Below are positions 53,516 to 64,000 of a stretch of 64,000 bases of DNA, piece by piece. The translations under genes were made by a program, and so were the position numbers. The stretch spans positions 4,402,001 to 4,466,000 of the forward strand of contig OZ017746.1 in assembly GCA_963969365.1 (NCBI GenBank), read 5' to 3'. This DNA comes from Asterochloris sp. CNOR1 (lineage: Eukaryota; Chlorophyta; Trebouxiophyceae; Trebouxiales; Trebouxiaceae). The notes beneath the pieces were generated by a model, which searched no databases, had not been told where the DNA came from, and saw nothing but the letters and a program-made list of their open reading frames with translations. Within the stretch, counting starts at the first letter, position 1. The number at the start of each line of letters is the position of its first letter.

Positions 53516-56500
53516 CTGCGCGGTGTACAAGCAGACTGGCTTCACACAAATGTCCAGGTGGCGACGTCCTGTTCTGCATGTCGGACGCTATGCTCAGCTG
53601 AGCCAGCGCTGACAAGACATATGGCAATGAAGCGACATGCTATATGATATCTGAGAAACGTAAACATTCAGGTGGCTATCTGCAGGTGCTTGCGATGAGT
53701 TGTAGCCAAGAGTGTGCCAAAGGCAGCAACAGACATCTGCCCGATGGACTCAAAGGCTGCTCTCCCTGTCTTGGCGACTGCAGCACTTGCTGACTTCCGC
53801 CTGGTCGCAAACAGGGAATTCAACCGTCCCAGGCACAGCCCACCTGGTGGCAACACTGTCATCTACCTCAGACATGTGTCTGCTCCCAGGTGTTGCCAGA
53901 ACAAAGCCTAGGCACAGCTCACCTAATCAATGGCAGCCAGGATGGCATCCATTGTGTTGTCAAGTGGGAAGCGACATGCCGACCTTACTGGTCCCAATGG
54001 CATCCAGGGGGACATCTCTATTGTAGAGTAGAGCTGCAAGCACACCTCACCTTCTCACAGGGCTCTAGGGTGGCATTCGGTGAGTCTGCAGCCGCCGCCT
54101 TGGAGGTGCCGCCTGCAGATGGTGCGTTGCCTGTCTGGGCATTGGCAGGACCGCAGGTCACCCCTTCCAAGCTGGCTGACAGCTGCACCGGTTTGCCTGC
54201 AGGTGGTGGCACGCTGATGCTCAGCTTGGTCCCCACACTGTGGCTGGTGTAGGCTAGCAAAAGAACCTCAAAGCAGCCAAGGTGACCGAGCTGCTGCAGG
54301 AAAGAATGCAACCCATCGCACATGTGGAGGACCATTTGCTGCCTGTTGCGCAGCACATGCACAGCCTCGTGTAAAACATGCTCACAGGCGCTCTCTTTGG
54401 CCCAGGTCTTTCATTGACCTACTGACAAGCTTCAGAGCCGCTGAAGGCCCGCCTCAGCAATCTTCTCTGCTATGACACACCAGCAAGCCCACCCTGCCGC
54501 CAGCCCCGATAAGCAGCATGCATAGCTCCTCACAACCATCTCCTTTGTGCTCATCCGCAATGTCTCAACACCAAGCAAACTTGACGCCAGCACCAAGCAC
54601 CGCCCCAGTCTCACCCAGCAGGGGGTGCACCTCCTCACGCAGGGTGTCCTCATCCTCGCAGCACACAAACACCACCTTCTCCTGACGAGCCCGCACACCT
54701 GCAGCACAACATGAGAGTGAGCAGCGCTGAAGGTGACTCAAGACGTGGCTAGCAACACCTGTTGTTTGTCTAGGCGCTTCAGGTGGGGCAGCGAGTACGT
54801 CCACAATCACCCCACCCAGCAATATGAAGGACAACACAGGGCAGAACATGCCTGCCACATGAAGCCACAGCCACATGTTGCAGGTGGGGCAGCAAAGGGC
54901 ACCAGGAGGGCCCCATCGGCAGGAGGCAGGCCAGGCCAGTGCTGCCAAACTCACCTAGGTGGCTCAGGTGGGGCAGCGAGTGCGCCAGGATCACTCCGCG
55001 CAGGCGCAGCCCTGTGGCCCCCACCTCCTCGTCCCCGCTGGCCTCCTTCACCAGCAGCACCACATCCTCATCGGGAGCGGCCCCCTCGAGTGCACCGGGC
55101 TGGATGCGGTCCACCTGGTGCAGGGTGCCAGTGGCAGTGCCTGCAGGCCAGACAGAAACAGGTATCTGTGACAGCACAGGCACAATGCGCTGCACCTGAT
55201 GTTGTATTGTATTGGCACTGTCTGCATGCGGGCACGGCACAGGGGGTGAGATGCGGCCGTGGCGGCCTGATGCAGAACTCCCTAGTGCATGACACCCTTA
55301 GCATTTGCTTGCCAGTAAGGCCCATGCCACCCTTGTCGCCATGCATGACTGGGAAGGGCCCAGAGGAAAAGCGCACGCCTGCTCACAAGCAGCCAGGACA
55401 TCTGAGAGGTCTCGCAAGAGCCCTGTGCTGCTGGGCGCAGGTTGGCTTGCTGCTAACAAGCCTGGACGAACATCCTGCAGGCAGTGCCTGCCACACAGGC
55501 AAGTCATATTAGCCATGCCATGATGCTATAGAGACGTTCGACGTGCAGCACAGATAGCAGCTGACCTGCTACCAGAGCATCCCAGGCACCGCCCCCCGTG
55601 GTCAGCCGTGTGGCCTTCAGCAGCAGGCTGCACAGCTTGCTCAGCTGAAACACCACGCTTGCTCGCACCTCCGACTCTGTGAATACCTGCAGGGTAATAC
55701 CGCAGCTGGTGACAAGGAGCTATGGCAAAGCATCCAGGAGCTGATCAGTGTGTAGGCGTACAAGCCTGTGAATCCTGACCTGCTGAATGCAACTTACTGT
55801 TGTCACTTGCCTTCCTTCAGGGCCATGCCCCTGAGTTAGCATGAACCTAGGATCCCACCTGAATGCACTCCTGATGGCCTGTCAGTCCATCCCCATGGTG
55901 GTTTGGCAAAAGTGGCTTTGGAGAGACATTGGACATCAAGACCCCACCTGAATGCGTTCCTGTTGAATGCCCAGGCCCCGGCCCAGTGCGTTGACGCACT
56001 CAGGGAAGACGCCCAGCAACAGTTCCGTGTAGGCATGAGTCATGCGCTGCACACGCTCCAGGCTAGCCTTCAGTCTGCAGGCAGAGTGGGCTCTGAGGAA
56101 GCTGCCTCTGCAGCAAGGTTGGCCATGCAGGAGCTCCGCAATGCAGGCGCTTAGAGATGGCCTGCAGCTTGCAACTGGCAGCAACAGTGCAAATGAAGGC
56201 ATTGTTCGCAGGGTACTGGCAGTGTGATGGGCAGACATAAGGCTGGTCTTCTGCCTGTAAGAAGGGAGTCGCAGTGACCCAGGCCGCTGCAGGCTGTGCT
56301 TCAGCCTGTAGTGAGGTGTGCCCTGCTGCAAGGTGGCGCTGCTACCAGCACAGCAATGTGACACAGTTGGCCGGGGTGGCAAGCAGTGTCGACTTGCTGG
56401 TGACAGGCAAAGGAAGCTGCTGCCAATATGTGATGGCCCACAGGGCACAAATGCCAGCTTCTGGTGTTCCACAGTCTCTATTGACAAACACACGGGATAT

Positions 56501-59500
56501 TGCCGCCTGCAGGGTTGGCATGCATCACAGCAAGCTCCAGAACTCATATGTGGTAAACAGTGGCCCACGTAGGCACCAGAGCTTGGGCTGCTTGCAATGC
56601 CGGCTTCTGAACATCCCAGATCCAGACCCACCTAAGGATGTGCGTCTTGCTGGCAGCTTGTCAGCCTTTGTCATGCCTGACCTTGGCAAGTGCATCAACG
56701 AATTTAGGCTGCTCCTCTGCAGTGTCTGCTCTCTTCCCACCCAAACCCAGGACCCACCTGAGAGCGTGCTCCTTGCCACCAAGCTGCAGGACTCCTGCAG
56801 GGCTCTGATGGCAACTGAACAGCAAAGTGTGCATTGCCCCTTGCTCCTCTGGGCATCAACAACACAGCCAGGCTTGCAGTACTCCTGCACCAGCACGCAG
56901 TGCTCCTGCACCTCATCTGGACTGTAGCTTAGGCTGTTGACACACTTGACCCAGGACCCACCTGAGGGCATGCTCCTTGCTGGCAAAGTTGCCAGCCTGC
57001 TGCCAGGCTGTCAGCTCGTTCTCCACAGCCGTGCACTCTGCCGGCTCCCAGCCGCTCATGCCCATGTGGCGGATGCCCAGCACAGCAGCCCCAATTGGCT
57101 GGGCCCACCCTGCATCTGTGGCCCCTGCCAGCCCCTCTGCGCCGCCCTGCAAGCACAAAATGCAACTGCACACTACAGTCTGCAGGGGGCTCTATGTGGT
57201 TGGGGTGAGTGGCGCCTGTCTGCCCTGCTGCGGCTGTGCACACAAGAAACAAACGGTCTGAGAACCTTATCTAGGGACAATTAATTGCATTTTTGCGTGT
57301 TTATATCCCAGGCATGCCTTGGCTGACTGACAGTTGTACTGGCCAGATTTGCAAGGAAGGACTGCTGTGCATGTACATGTTCTGCGGCTGGGGCAAACAG
57401 CAGCTGCCTGTGGCACACAAGCTGGCCTCCTGACATCTCTGCCTCATGCACCAACAGCATGGCCTCTTGCTGCGCTCCAGAGATTGTGAGCACGATTGCT
57501 GACGCGTGATCATCCTCAAAGCAACCTGGCAGCAGGTAAGCGTCATTCCAGTGCCGTTGGCAGCAGGCAGGGACCATTCAGGTATGCAAGGGGCAGTACA
57601 GGTCTGCAGCACCCTCCTTTGTCATGCCAAAACGAAGCATACAGCTCAGGACGTCCTGCTGTTTTGTTGGTTGATTTACATGCATGAGCAACCCACCTGC
57701 CCATCAATGATGTTCTGCATTTGAGACAGCAGCACAAATGCATAGTCCTCCGCCCGGATCTCTGCCAGGCGGAAGCGCTGTCGCATGGCCAGGGCGTTGT
57801 CAGGGGCGTCATTTCGCAGCCCTGCAGCAAGTCAGTGGAGGTTGTGAAGGCACTACAGAGACGAGCAGTGGGGCACATGCTGCCTGGCCCCAAGCCAGCA
57901 GCTGCTGGTCGGGGCAACTGCTCTCCTTGCGGCACCCCACAAGTGTGCACCGCATGGCATGAGCACAAGTATCTGCAGCAGCTCCTTTCCAAGGCCAGCA
58001 AATAGAAGCCTAACAACTTTGCAGGTTGGTGCGGCTCCACTGCATGGGCAGATGTCCACAGCTGACAAAAGCAGGCAACGTTTTGCCTGCACAAACATAA
58101 AGGCTGCCCAGTACAAAGCACAAGTGGGTGGCCTGGTACACTCACCGCTGGACAGCTTGGCCCCCAGCACCGCCCTCACAGTGGTCAGCTGGTGCAGCGC
58201 CTCCATCACGTCATTCATGCTTGCACTTGAGGAGTCCAGGCGGGCCTTAGCGCCCGCAAAGCGGTCCAGCACCTGCACAGAAGGTGCCAATGTCAACTTG
58301 AAGAGCAGCTGACTTGTGGAACGTTGTGGCCTGGGTGCACCCTGTCACCTGCAAAGATGGTCAGGACTTGCAGCCAAGACGTTAGTGATACAGATCGAGG
58401 TGCGCAGCGTGGTCCACCACAAGCGCTAGCAGCATCAGGCAGGCTGGGAGAATGCTAGCGCTCTGTCTCAACCAGGCGCCATGCTGCTAGCATATCCCGG
58501 GCAGTGTCAGATGATGTCCAAACTTGGGTTGACTGGCTGCGCAGGCTGCTGATTCCCGCTCACCTGGGCGTCAGGGTCGTCCAGGGCCGGCTTGATGCCT
58601 GCTAGCATGTCGGCAAAGGAGCTGGCATTGAAGAAATCCCTCAGCTCCTGGGTGAACACCTTGAACTCCTGTACATAGCAGTCTGAAGCTTTGCCTTACG
58701 GTCGCACAGAGTGGGTAAAGCACAGCAGGACTCCCCAGACAGACATGACAGGCAGGTCGCAACAGCATCCTGGCCAGATAGGCGGGTCACAGCAGGACCT
58801 TTAATAGACAAGAAGGCAGAACTGGCAGCCCACAGAAAGGACTTATGCCAGACAGGTGAAATAGGCTGGTCAGTAGACTCTTTGCCGGGCAGTTGCATAA
58901 CATGTAGACCTAGTGCAAAGGCACATGGGGGACGTGACAAGTGTTCAGCGCTTGTCCAGACTGGCTGACAGGACACACGCGCTTACCTGCACAAATGCCT
59001 GACTGTAGTCTGTCCCGGGCGCAGTGATGCGTTGCAGCATGGCCTCGGTGGCCACTAGATCCTCTGGCCCAGCATTGCGGTGCAGCTTGTTCTGCAGGCA
59101 GGGCACAGCATGTCATGCCAAGCCAGAGTGGTGCAGGCAGGGCAAAGGATGGACTTGCAGGAGGAAGCTGGCCACCAAGGCCCATGTTGTTTGTTCAGCA
59201 GCAGGCCCGGGGGGGGGGGGGGGGGGGGGGGGGGTTCTTGCAGGAGACAGAGGGTGTTGCAAAGTGACATTGAGATCAGCAAAAGAGGCCGTTATGCAGG
59301 CTTCCTGCAGCATGCTCTGCAGACGGTACTACCCTTTGTGTTTATGTTGAGAGCTTTACAAATGCCAAGGGAGCTGATGACAGCTTGCTTCTGACCCCCG
59401 TCGGGTATCACAGGGCACACACAAGGTGCTGACTCAGACCTTGAGTTTGCCGCCCAGCAAGGTCCAGAGGAAGCTGAGCCACAGACATCTGGCAAAGCGA

Positions 59501-61601
59501 TGCCATTCCTGCTGCTCTGTGGACTCTAGAGAGAGCTGCACATGGCAGCCTGTGCAGGCTGTCGATTGGAATCTACACTGAGCCTGCTGCCCTGCATCGA
59601 GAGAAGCATGTGAGAGGCCTCCCCACCTGGATGGTGTGTTTGATCTCCTTCTTGATGTCGTGGGGTATGTCGTTGCGATGCGCGATGTCGCGAATGCGCG
59701 TCAGGGGCTCCTTGGCCTGGAATTTGTCTGTGAAGCTGGGCAGCCTGCAGAGGGGCAGGGCAGCTGCAGACCCATACCAGTGATGCATCATAAAATGAAG
59801 CTGGGCGACTTGTTGGAGGGGGCCAGGAGAGCCCAGGTCTACAGGTGTGACATCTTGGGCCTTGTGTTAGAGGCAGGGCAGCTGGATTGGGGGCCACGGC
59901 CGCCTGAGCCTGCAGAAGGGGGATCCAGCAGGAGCAGCAGCCTGTGGCACGTAACAACAGGTGCCAGCCTGCAGCAGCACCATGAAGGACGGACAACGGT
60001 GTGAGTGTACGTTCAAAGTGACATGAGAATGTAGTTTCAGATCCAGATGATGTGTGCAGCACGATTTGTGTGATAGCAGTCGCCTGACTGGACACAGCGG
60101 CAAAGATTGCAAACTGCAGCCTGGACGAGCGCAGAGAAGAGGGGAGGGCATTGCTTGGGACGGCCTGCGGCGGTGTTACGTGGCGATACGCATGACAATG
60201 AGCAGCCTTGTCGCACAGCAACCACCAGCATGAAGCTCCACCTGAAGCTGAGCCCACAGAAGAAAGAGATAAACCCTGTGCGCTCCCCTGTCTAGCAGCT
60301 TGCCTGGCTACAGGCTGTTCTCTGTCAGTCTCCAAAAGCAGGCAGCTACAAGCATGCACTGCCAAGTCACTGACTCACTTGGTCTGCAGCTTACGCGCCA
60401 CCAGGAGAGCCTCACGCTCGCTGTTTGGGTCGCCGATGACCCACTCTAGAGACCGGAAGATGACAGCTGCCTGCTCCGCGTGGTGGTTGGGCCTGAAGTG
60501 GCCCCCACCCTCTACGCAGGGGATGGCGCCTGTGTTGATCCACTGCAGCAGACTGGCAGCCATGTTTGACACAGGGTGCAATGACTTTGCAGAATGCACT
60601 GCACGTGGATGCTCCTGAGAGGTGTGCAGCCTCGTTACGCGAAATGGCCTGAGAATCTTGATGCTCACGAATTTGACCAATGCTGAAGGCTCACACCAGC
60701 ATCAAGCTGTGTATCAAGCACACCTTGGCCTGCCCTGCTTCAGCAAGTCAAGTACAGCACAACCCTGGCACCAGCAGGCGGCGCATGACCATCAAACACA
60801 TGAGTCTTAGTTTGGGCTGAGCACCTGGAGGTAGATGTAGGCATTGGCCAACGCGTCCAGCTGGGGCCTCTTATTGGGGGCGTCGTCAACAAGCAGCTGC
60901 TTCACATGCTTCATCTTGCCCAACCAGCTGCAGGCAGGGCACAGCAAGGTGAGTTTAGTGACTAGCAGCGGACTGGGAGCGGCTTTTGCTGCTGTGTGAC
61001 AACAGGAGGACCTGTACAGCATCTTGGCCAGCTAGCTGGAAGCAGGGCAGCAGCTTGTCAGGAAGTGATAGACCACTGCAGATTCATGGCCCCTGCTGTC
61101 CCCATAACGCGAGGAGGACAATGCAGACAGAATTTGATCATGCAAGCGCTGGACTGGCCAGCAGCGGACTGAAGGCAGTACGAGGTTATAGCCCGTGTTG
61201 CTGCACCAGGGGTTGGGTGCTGTGGCGTGAACCAGGCCAGTTGGAGGCATGGCAGCTATTCTTGAAGACTTGCTGCGTACCAGGATTCCAGAGCGAGCTC
61301 AGATGCCTCCGCAAAACCCCATGATCCATGGTGCATGAGCATGTCAGAAGTGCATTCACCTCAGCAGTTGACCTGCAAATCAGCGCTGGATGCCCATCTC
61401 TTGTCCCCTCAACTCACCTGCCATCCTTCTGGTCCCCCTGCACCAGCGCAAGGGCAGCTCCCTTCAGCCCCTCGGTGCTCCATTGCCCCTGGCGATCGCG
61501 CTGGTGGTCATTTCCCTGCATCCACCTGGTCTCCTGCCCCTGCCACTGCTGGTGGGGTAGCCTGTCGCCGTCTCCGCCGGCTGTGTGAAGTGGCGGGGGC
61601 G

Positions 61602-61639
<38 letters not shown>

Positions 61640-62889
61640 TCCTGCAATAGATGAGCTGATCATGGAGCATGGCCAGCCAATTTGATGTGCAGGCAGCAGG
61701 GCAGGGCCTCCTGCTGCTGTACTGCCCCTGCAGCAGAGCTGGTGCTGAGGGGTAGTGTGATTGCTCACCGAGGGGCAGGCCGGACACGTCACGGTGTGTC
61801 AGTGAGCATGGACAGAGGCTGATGGCTGAGTGGCAGCATTGTCAGTCTTTGCTGCTGTGCCTTGGCGTAGCGCTCGGCCATGCAGAGGCTCCTCATCAGC
61901 ACCGACACAAAGGTTGCACATCGCACCTGACCCTGCTCCTGTGGGGGACTGGCGCTGCCGCTACTAAGGCTGGGTGTCTTTCCATTCTGTGTGACCTCAA
62001 ACTGTAGCTGGTCCGTGCCCCAGTCAAAGCCGACCACTGCAGCTCTGGTGCCGTCTGGGACCTGCAGAGAAAGTTTGGTGCTGAGTGCTAGATGTGACAC
62101 AGGCATCTTCCATCCAAATGATTACGTGCAGCCAGTGCACGCTGGAGACGTCCCAGGCAACATCTAGGGGCACTACAGGAATTGATAGACTGCTGCAGGC
62201 AGTGTCTGCAGCAAATCTGATGGCTTAAGCAGACTGGACACTGTGAAGCAGACCTGCAAGCCCTCTGGGTTGCATGCCAGCGCACTGCCTCACCTTGATG
62301 TGGTGGTTGTTGCCCTGCTCCCACTCCACGCCGTGCTCAGTCACCTTGACGCACTGCGGGCACCAGAAGCCCATTGCCGCGCAGAATGGCCAGGGACAAC
62401 AGCACCTTGCCAAAACATGTCATGAGTAGCTCTTGCTGGTGTGCAGCCAGCTTGTTGATTAAGAGAGTGTATGTCGGCAGCTGACCACCTTGAATTCCAC
62501 TTCTGCGCCCACGGGCAGCTGGATGTCCACTGTCCACACATTGCCATCGCTCCAGTTCATGGCAGGGGCACTGCCCACATCCCAGTTGCCCAGGGCAGGA
62601 TGCCCCCCCACCAGCTTATGGGTCTCCCCAAAGCCCACCTGCCGCTTGGTAGAGACTTGCAGGGTGGCATCGCCTGCAACACACTGCATTGGCCGATGGG
62701 AAGGAGTCAGCTTGCAGCCAGATGTGCCCATGGGAGCTGATTGCCAATTTGCACTACCTGCAGAGCTGAGCGCCCTCTGGCTCTGCAGGCCTGCTGGCTG
62801 AAGAGAGTTGGGGGCAGCCCTCCAAATCTCTTGGGAAGCCGGCTAGGATTGAGCTTGTAATGCGCTGAGCCTGCGTTGGGAAGCTGCAT
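49607..62889 (-). CDS. PWD: Phosphoglucan, water dikinase (PWD/GWD3), 24 exons, ~1137 aa
   Basis: All 24 exons join in phase (coordinates in the four segment entries). PWD transfers the beta-phosphate of ATP to the C3 of glucosyl residues in starch already phosphorylated by GWD, releasing AMP and phosphate. This opens the granule surface for degradation in the chloroplast. The order matches the family: transit-like N-terminus, CBM20 starch-binding domain, long central region ([29 protein letters not shown]), catalytic histidine segment [19 protein letters not shown] with His735, and C-terminal nucleotide-binding domain ([45 protein letters not shown] stop). Length is close to Arabidopsis PWD (about 1200). 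LSHLGVRARQ and the CBM20 distinguish it from GWD1. A CAG tract in exon 5 adds a polyglutamine run. Confidence 0.93.
53228..53268. repeat. Echo of PWD exon 19 end, joined to a telomere-like motif
   Basis: ctggagagcggcgtcc (53235-53250) echoes the exon 19 end ctggagagcagcgtcc (53349-53364). Directly beside it is TTAGGGTTTAGGGTTT (53253-53268), two units of the plant-type telomere repeat, read as AAACCCTAAACCCTAA on the gene strand. Confidence 0.65.
54051..55686 (-). other. PWD: catalytic-histidine segment (exons 15-18)
   Basis: Exons 55686-55566 ([20 protein letters not shown]), 55140-54955 ([28 protein letters not shown]), 54698-54615 ([17 protein letters not shown]), 54196-54051. His735 in SHLGVRARQ is the phosphohistidine that carries the phosphate between ATP and glucan. 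It falls at the very end of exon 16, and the same exon end is echoed twice in the following intron. Confidence 0.9.
54774..54905 (-). repeat. Echoes of PWD exon 16 (catalytic-His) end
   Basis: The exon end gtgatcctggcg...ctcgctgccccacctgagccacctag (54955-55010) is echoed at 54774-54823 (gtgattgtggac...ctcgctgccccacctgaagcgcctag) and, shorter, at 54882-54905. The echoes lie in the downstream intron. Confidence 0.75.
55850..55880 (-). repeat. Echo of PWD exon 14 end
   Basis: The donor region of exon 14 (cgcattcag|gtgggg, near 55948) is repeated about 90 bp downstream as tgcattcag gtggga. Confidence 0.6.
56620..56783 (-). repeat. Two echoes of PWD exon 13 end
   Basis: The exon end gccagcaaggagcatgccctcag|gtgggtcctggg (56950-56984) recurs in the downstream intron at 56748-56780 (gcaaggagcacgctctcag gtgggtcctggg) and 56622-56655 (gccagcaagacgcacatccttag gtgggtctgg). 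Both retain the GTGGGT donor. Confidence 0.78.
59209..59234. repeat. Poly-G run of 26 nt in PWD intron 8
   Basis: An uninterrupted run of 26 G on the plus strand (C in the PWD transcript), preceded by ccc. It can form a G-quadruplex on the plus strand, and the exact length should be treated as uncertain. Confidence 0.85.
61604..61638 (-). repeat. CAG tract coding for polyglutamine in PWD exon 5
   Basis: GAGGAG followed by eleven CAG codons at the very start of exon 5, right after the acceptor. Being CAG-rich beside a splice acceptor, it may vary in length and offers extra AG acceptors three bases apart. Confidence 0.8.
61927..62889 (-). other. PWD: transit-like N-terminus and CBM20 starch-binding domain (exons 1-4)
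   Basis: Exons 62889-62758, 62683-62489, 62353-62294, 62061-61927. The first 44 residues are rich in basic, Ala and Ser residues with few acids, as in a plastid transit peptide. The CBM20 follows: [20 protein letters not shown], then [19 protein letters not shown] and [11 protein letters not shown], including the tryptophans that stack on glucan. The exon 2 acceptor at 62684 was chosen because only it keeps phase with exon 1. Confidence 0.88.
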
Positions 62890-64000
62890 GGTGACTGATG
62901 AAAAGATCAGAGTCTATAAAGGTTGATTGTCAGAACTGTTGGCTACACACATCTGGCATCATCAAGTCACTGAAATCAGGTATGATCGGCGGTCATTAGG
63001 GTAGGCCTCAATGAGTGCACTTCGGACCGGACAGATGAGACAGCCAGCACTGCACTGGTTTGATCAGACACAGATGCAAAGTCTCCAACAGGCGAATGGA
63101 AAGCTGGCCAAGTGACACTGGCCAAGTGACACAGGCCAGCCAGCAGTCATGTTGCACACCTTTGTTGTCAGTGGCTTCATGTCATGCAGCAGCTGGGGAC
63201 ACATCTCATGCCCATGCAGGCCGTCCAGAGCCTTGCACCACCCAGCCAGCTTGCACAGCCCCACAGAGCTACTGAATGCACCAGTGCACAGTACTGGCAG
63301 GCTCACTTCCAGTGACACAGCAAGGCCAATTCCGTGCCACAGAGCTTCCCACCAGCCCCAACAAGCCTGCCCCTACAGCTCTTCCTGCACCCCATCAGCG
63401 CACCACCGCACCACCACAGCCAAGGCCAGCACCAGTGTCACCACCTGCACAGCGAGGCTTGTGCTGCGCCGCAGCATGGAGACTCACCATGTACGCCAAA
63501 TGGAGACGCACTCTGTGCGCCAAGTGCACACGCTGCCATTTACAAGACCGCCTTGGCTGTCATGCCCATGACTGGTCGCAAGACTGCCTGCTCTCAGCTG
63601 CAAACTTTGCTTGTGGTTGCGCAAGCAGCTCCAGCGTTGCCAAACTGACTTGGCAGTGGTGAGCCATGGACCTGGGTGGAGCGAAAGGCTGAGCCAGAGG
63701 CCAGGAAGCAGGCACGGTTGCATGGCTTGATGCACGACAGCATGACCATGGCTGGCTGTGAAGACTGAGCTGTGCAAGTGCCATTGGTGCCACCTCAATT
63801 GAGAGTCCCACATGCAGAGACATCAAGTTTGTGTGCAGCTGATTACCAATTTAAGCAAGAAAGCCTTGCAAAAACGCACCGCTGGTGTATGAAGTCACTC
63901 AGCTGTGCATTTACATTCCTGTGTTCGATTGAGAACGGCAGTGAGCCCAGTCTAGCATGTGCATTGAGAACAAAAGCACCATTACAACCGACATCTGCAG
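62890..64000. other. PWD upstream region and right edge; no confident gene
   Basis: Contains the presumed PWD promoter. Overlapping plus-strand frames at 63149-63662 are open, one Pro/Ala-rich then Cys-containing, but I recognise no family and see no convincing splice signals. A short duplication (ggccaagtgacac twice, from 63106) is present. Confidence 0.4.

Larger units (their letters stand above)
55948..61638 (-). other. PWD: central region (exons 5-14)
   Basis: Exons 61638-61418, 60927-60825, 60542-60379, 59744-59627, 59091-58987, 58668-58564, 58272-58146, 57821-57697, 57146-56962, 56074-55948. Family signatures in order: [141 protein letters not shown]. Exon 5 begins with EE and eleven glutamines. 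Confidence 0.92.

Noticed and set aside
61600-61640. CTG tract as a CRISPR or other array
   Set aside because: Simple trinucleotide microsatellite within a coding exon; no spacers.
1-64000. Bacterial-type operons, ribosome-binding sites, rho-independent terminators, CRISPR, rRNA or tRNA genes
   Set aside because: The DNA is intron-rich nuclear eukaryotic sequence, and I found no tRNA cloverleaf or rRNA segment by eye.

Overview
This window is nuclear DNA of a green alga (Chlorophyta). The genes are cut into many short exons with GT-AG introns whose acceptors are mostly TGCAG, the sequence is GC-rich, and CTG/CAG microsatellites are common. The gene content also points there: an opsin-histidine kinase-receiver-cyclase fusion known from green algae, and a starch-phosphorylating dikinase. 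The class is inference; a core-chlorophyte such as a Sphaeroplealean would fit. No genes were called by a program. I built the exon models by joining translated segments whose splice phases agree.

Layout. 1-8.6 kb is repeat-rich and gene-poor. It holds the edge exon of a retinoblastoma-like gene on the minus strand, a diverged 1.8-kb tandem duplication (1497-5512), a foldback element and two minus-strand orphan ORFs. 8.6-15.7 kb (minus) is a 14-exon membrane-anchored TPR protein. It shares a 258-bp bidirectional promoter with a 5-exon FANCE gene (15.9-18.1 kb, plus). 18.1-21 kb holds a frameshifted zinc-ribbon repeat gene and a small ORF. RMT2, an ankyrin plus arginine methyltransferase (21.1-24.3 kb, plus), converges tail-to-tail on a GDA1/CD39 apyrase (24.4-30.4 kb, minus); the stop codons are 42 bp apart. 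A short hypothetical gene follows at 30.8-31.4 kb (plus).

The largest gene is 32.3-48.9 kb (plus): 42 phase-consistent exons predicting about 1506 aa with rhodopsin, histidine kinase, response-regulator receiver, guanylyl cyclase and a long coiled-coil/low-complexity tail. This is a two-component cyclase opsin (2c-Cyclop type). It converges on a 24-exon phosphoglucan, water dikinase (PWD/GWD3; 49.6-62.9 kb, minus; about 1137 aa). No gene is clear beyond 62.9 kb.

The genes do not form one pathway. Their recurring shared feature is structural: introns of all six well-modelled genes contain nearby, degenerate copies of the adjacent exon edge together with its splice site ('exon-edge echoes'). 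Some are in frame and could act as alternative splice sites. That pattern, and the opsin-cyclase with asparagine at both Schiff-base counterion positions, are the most interesting things here.
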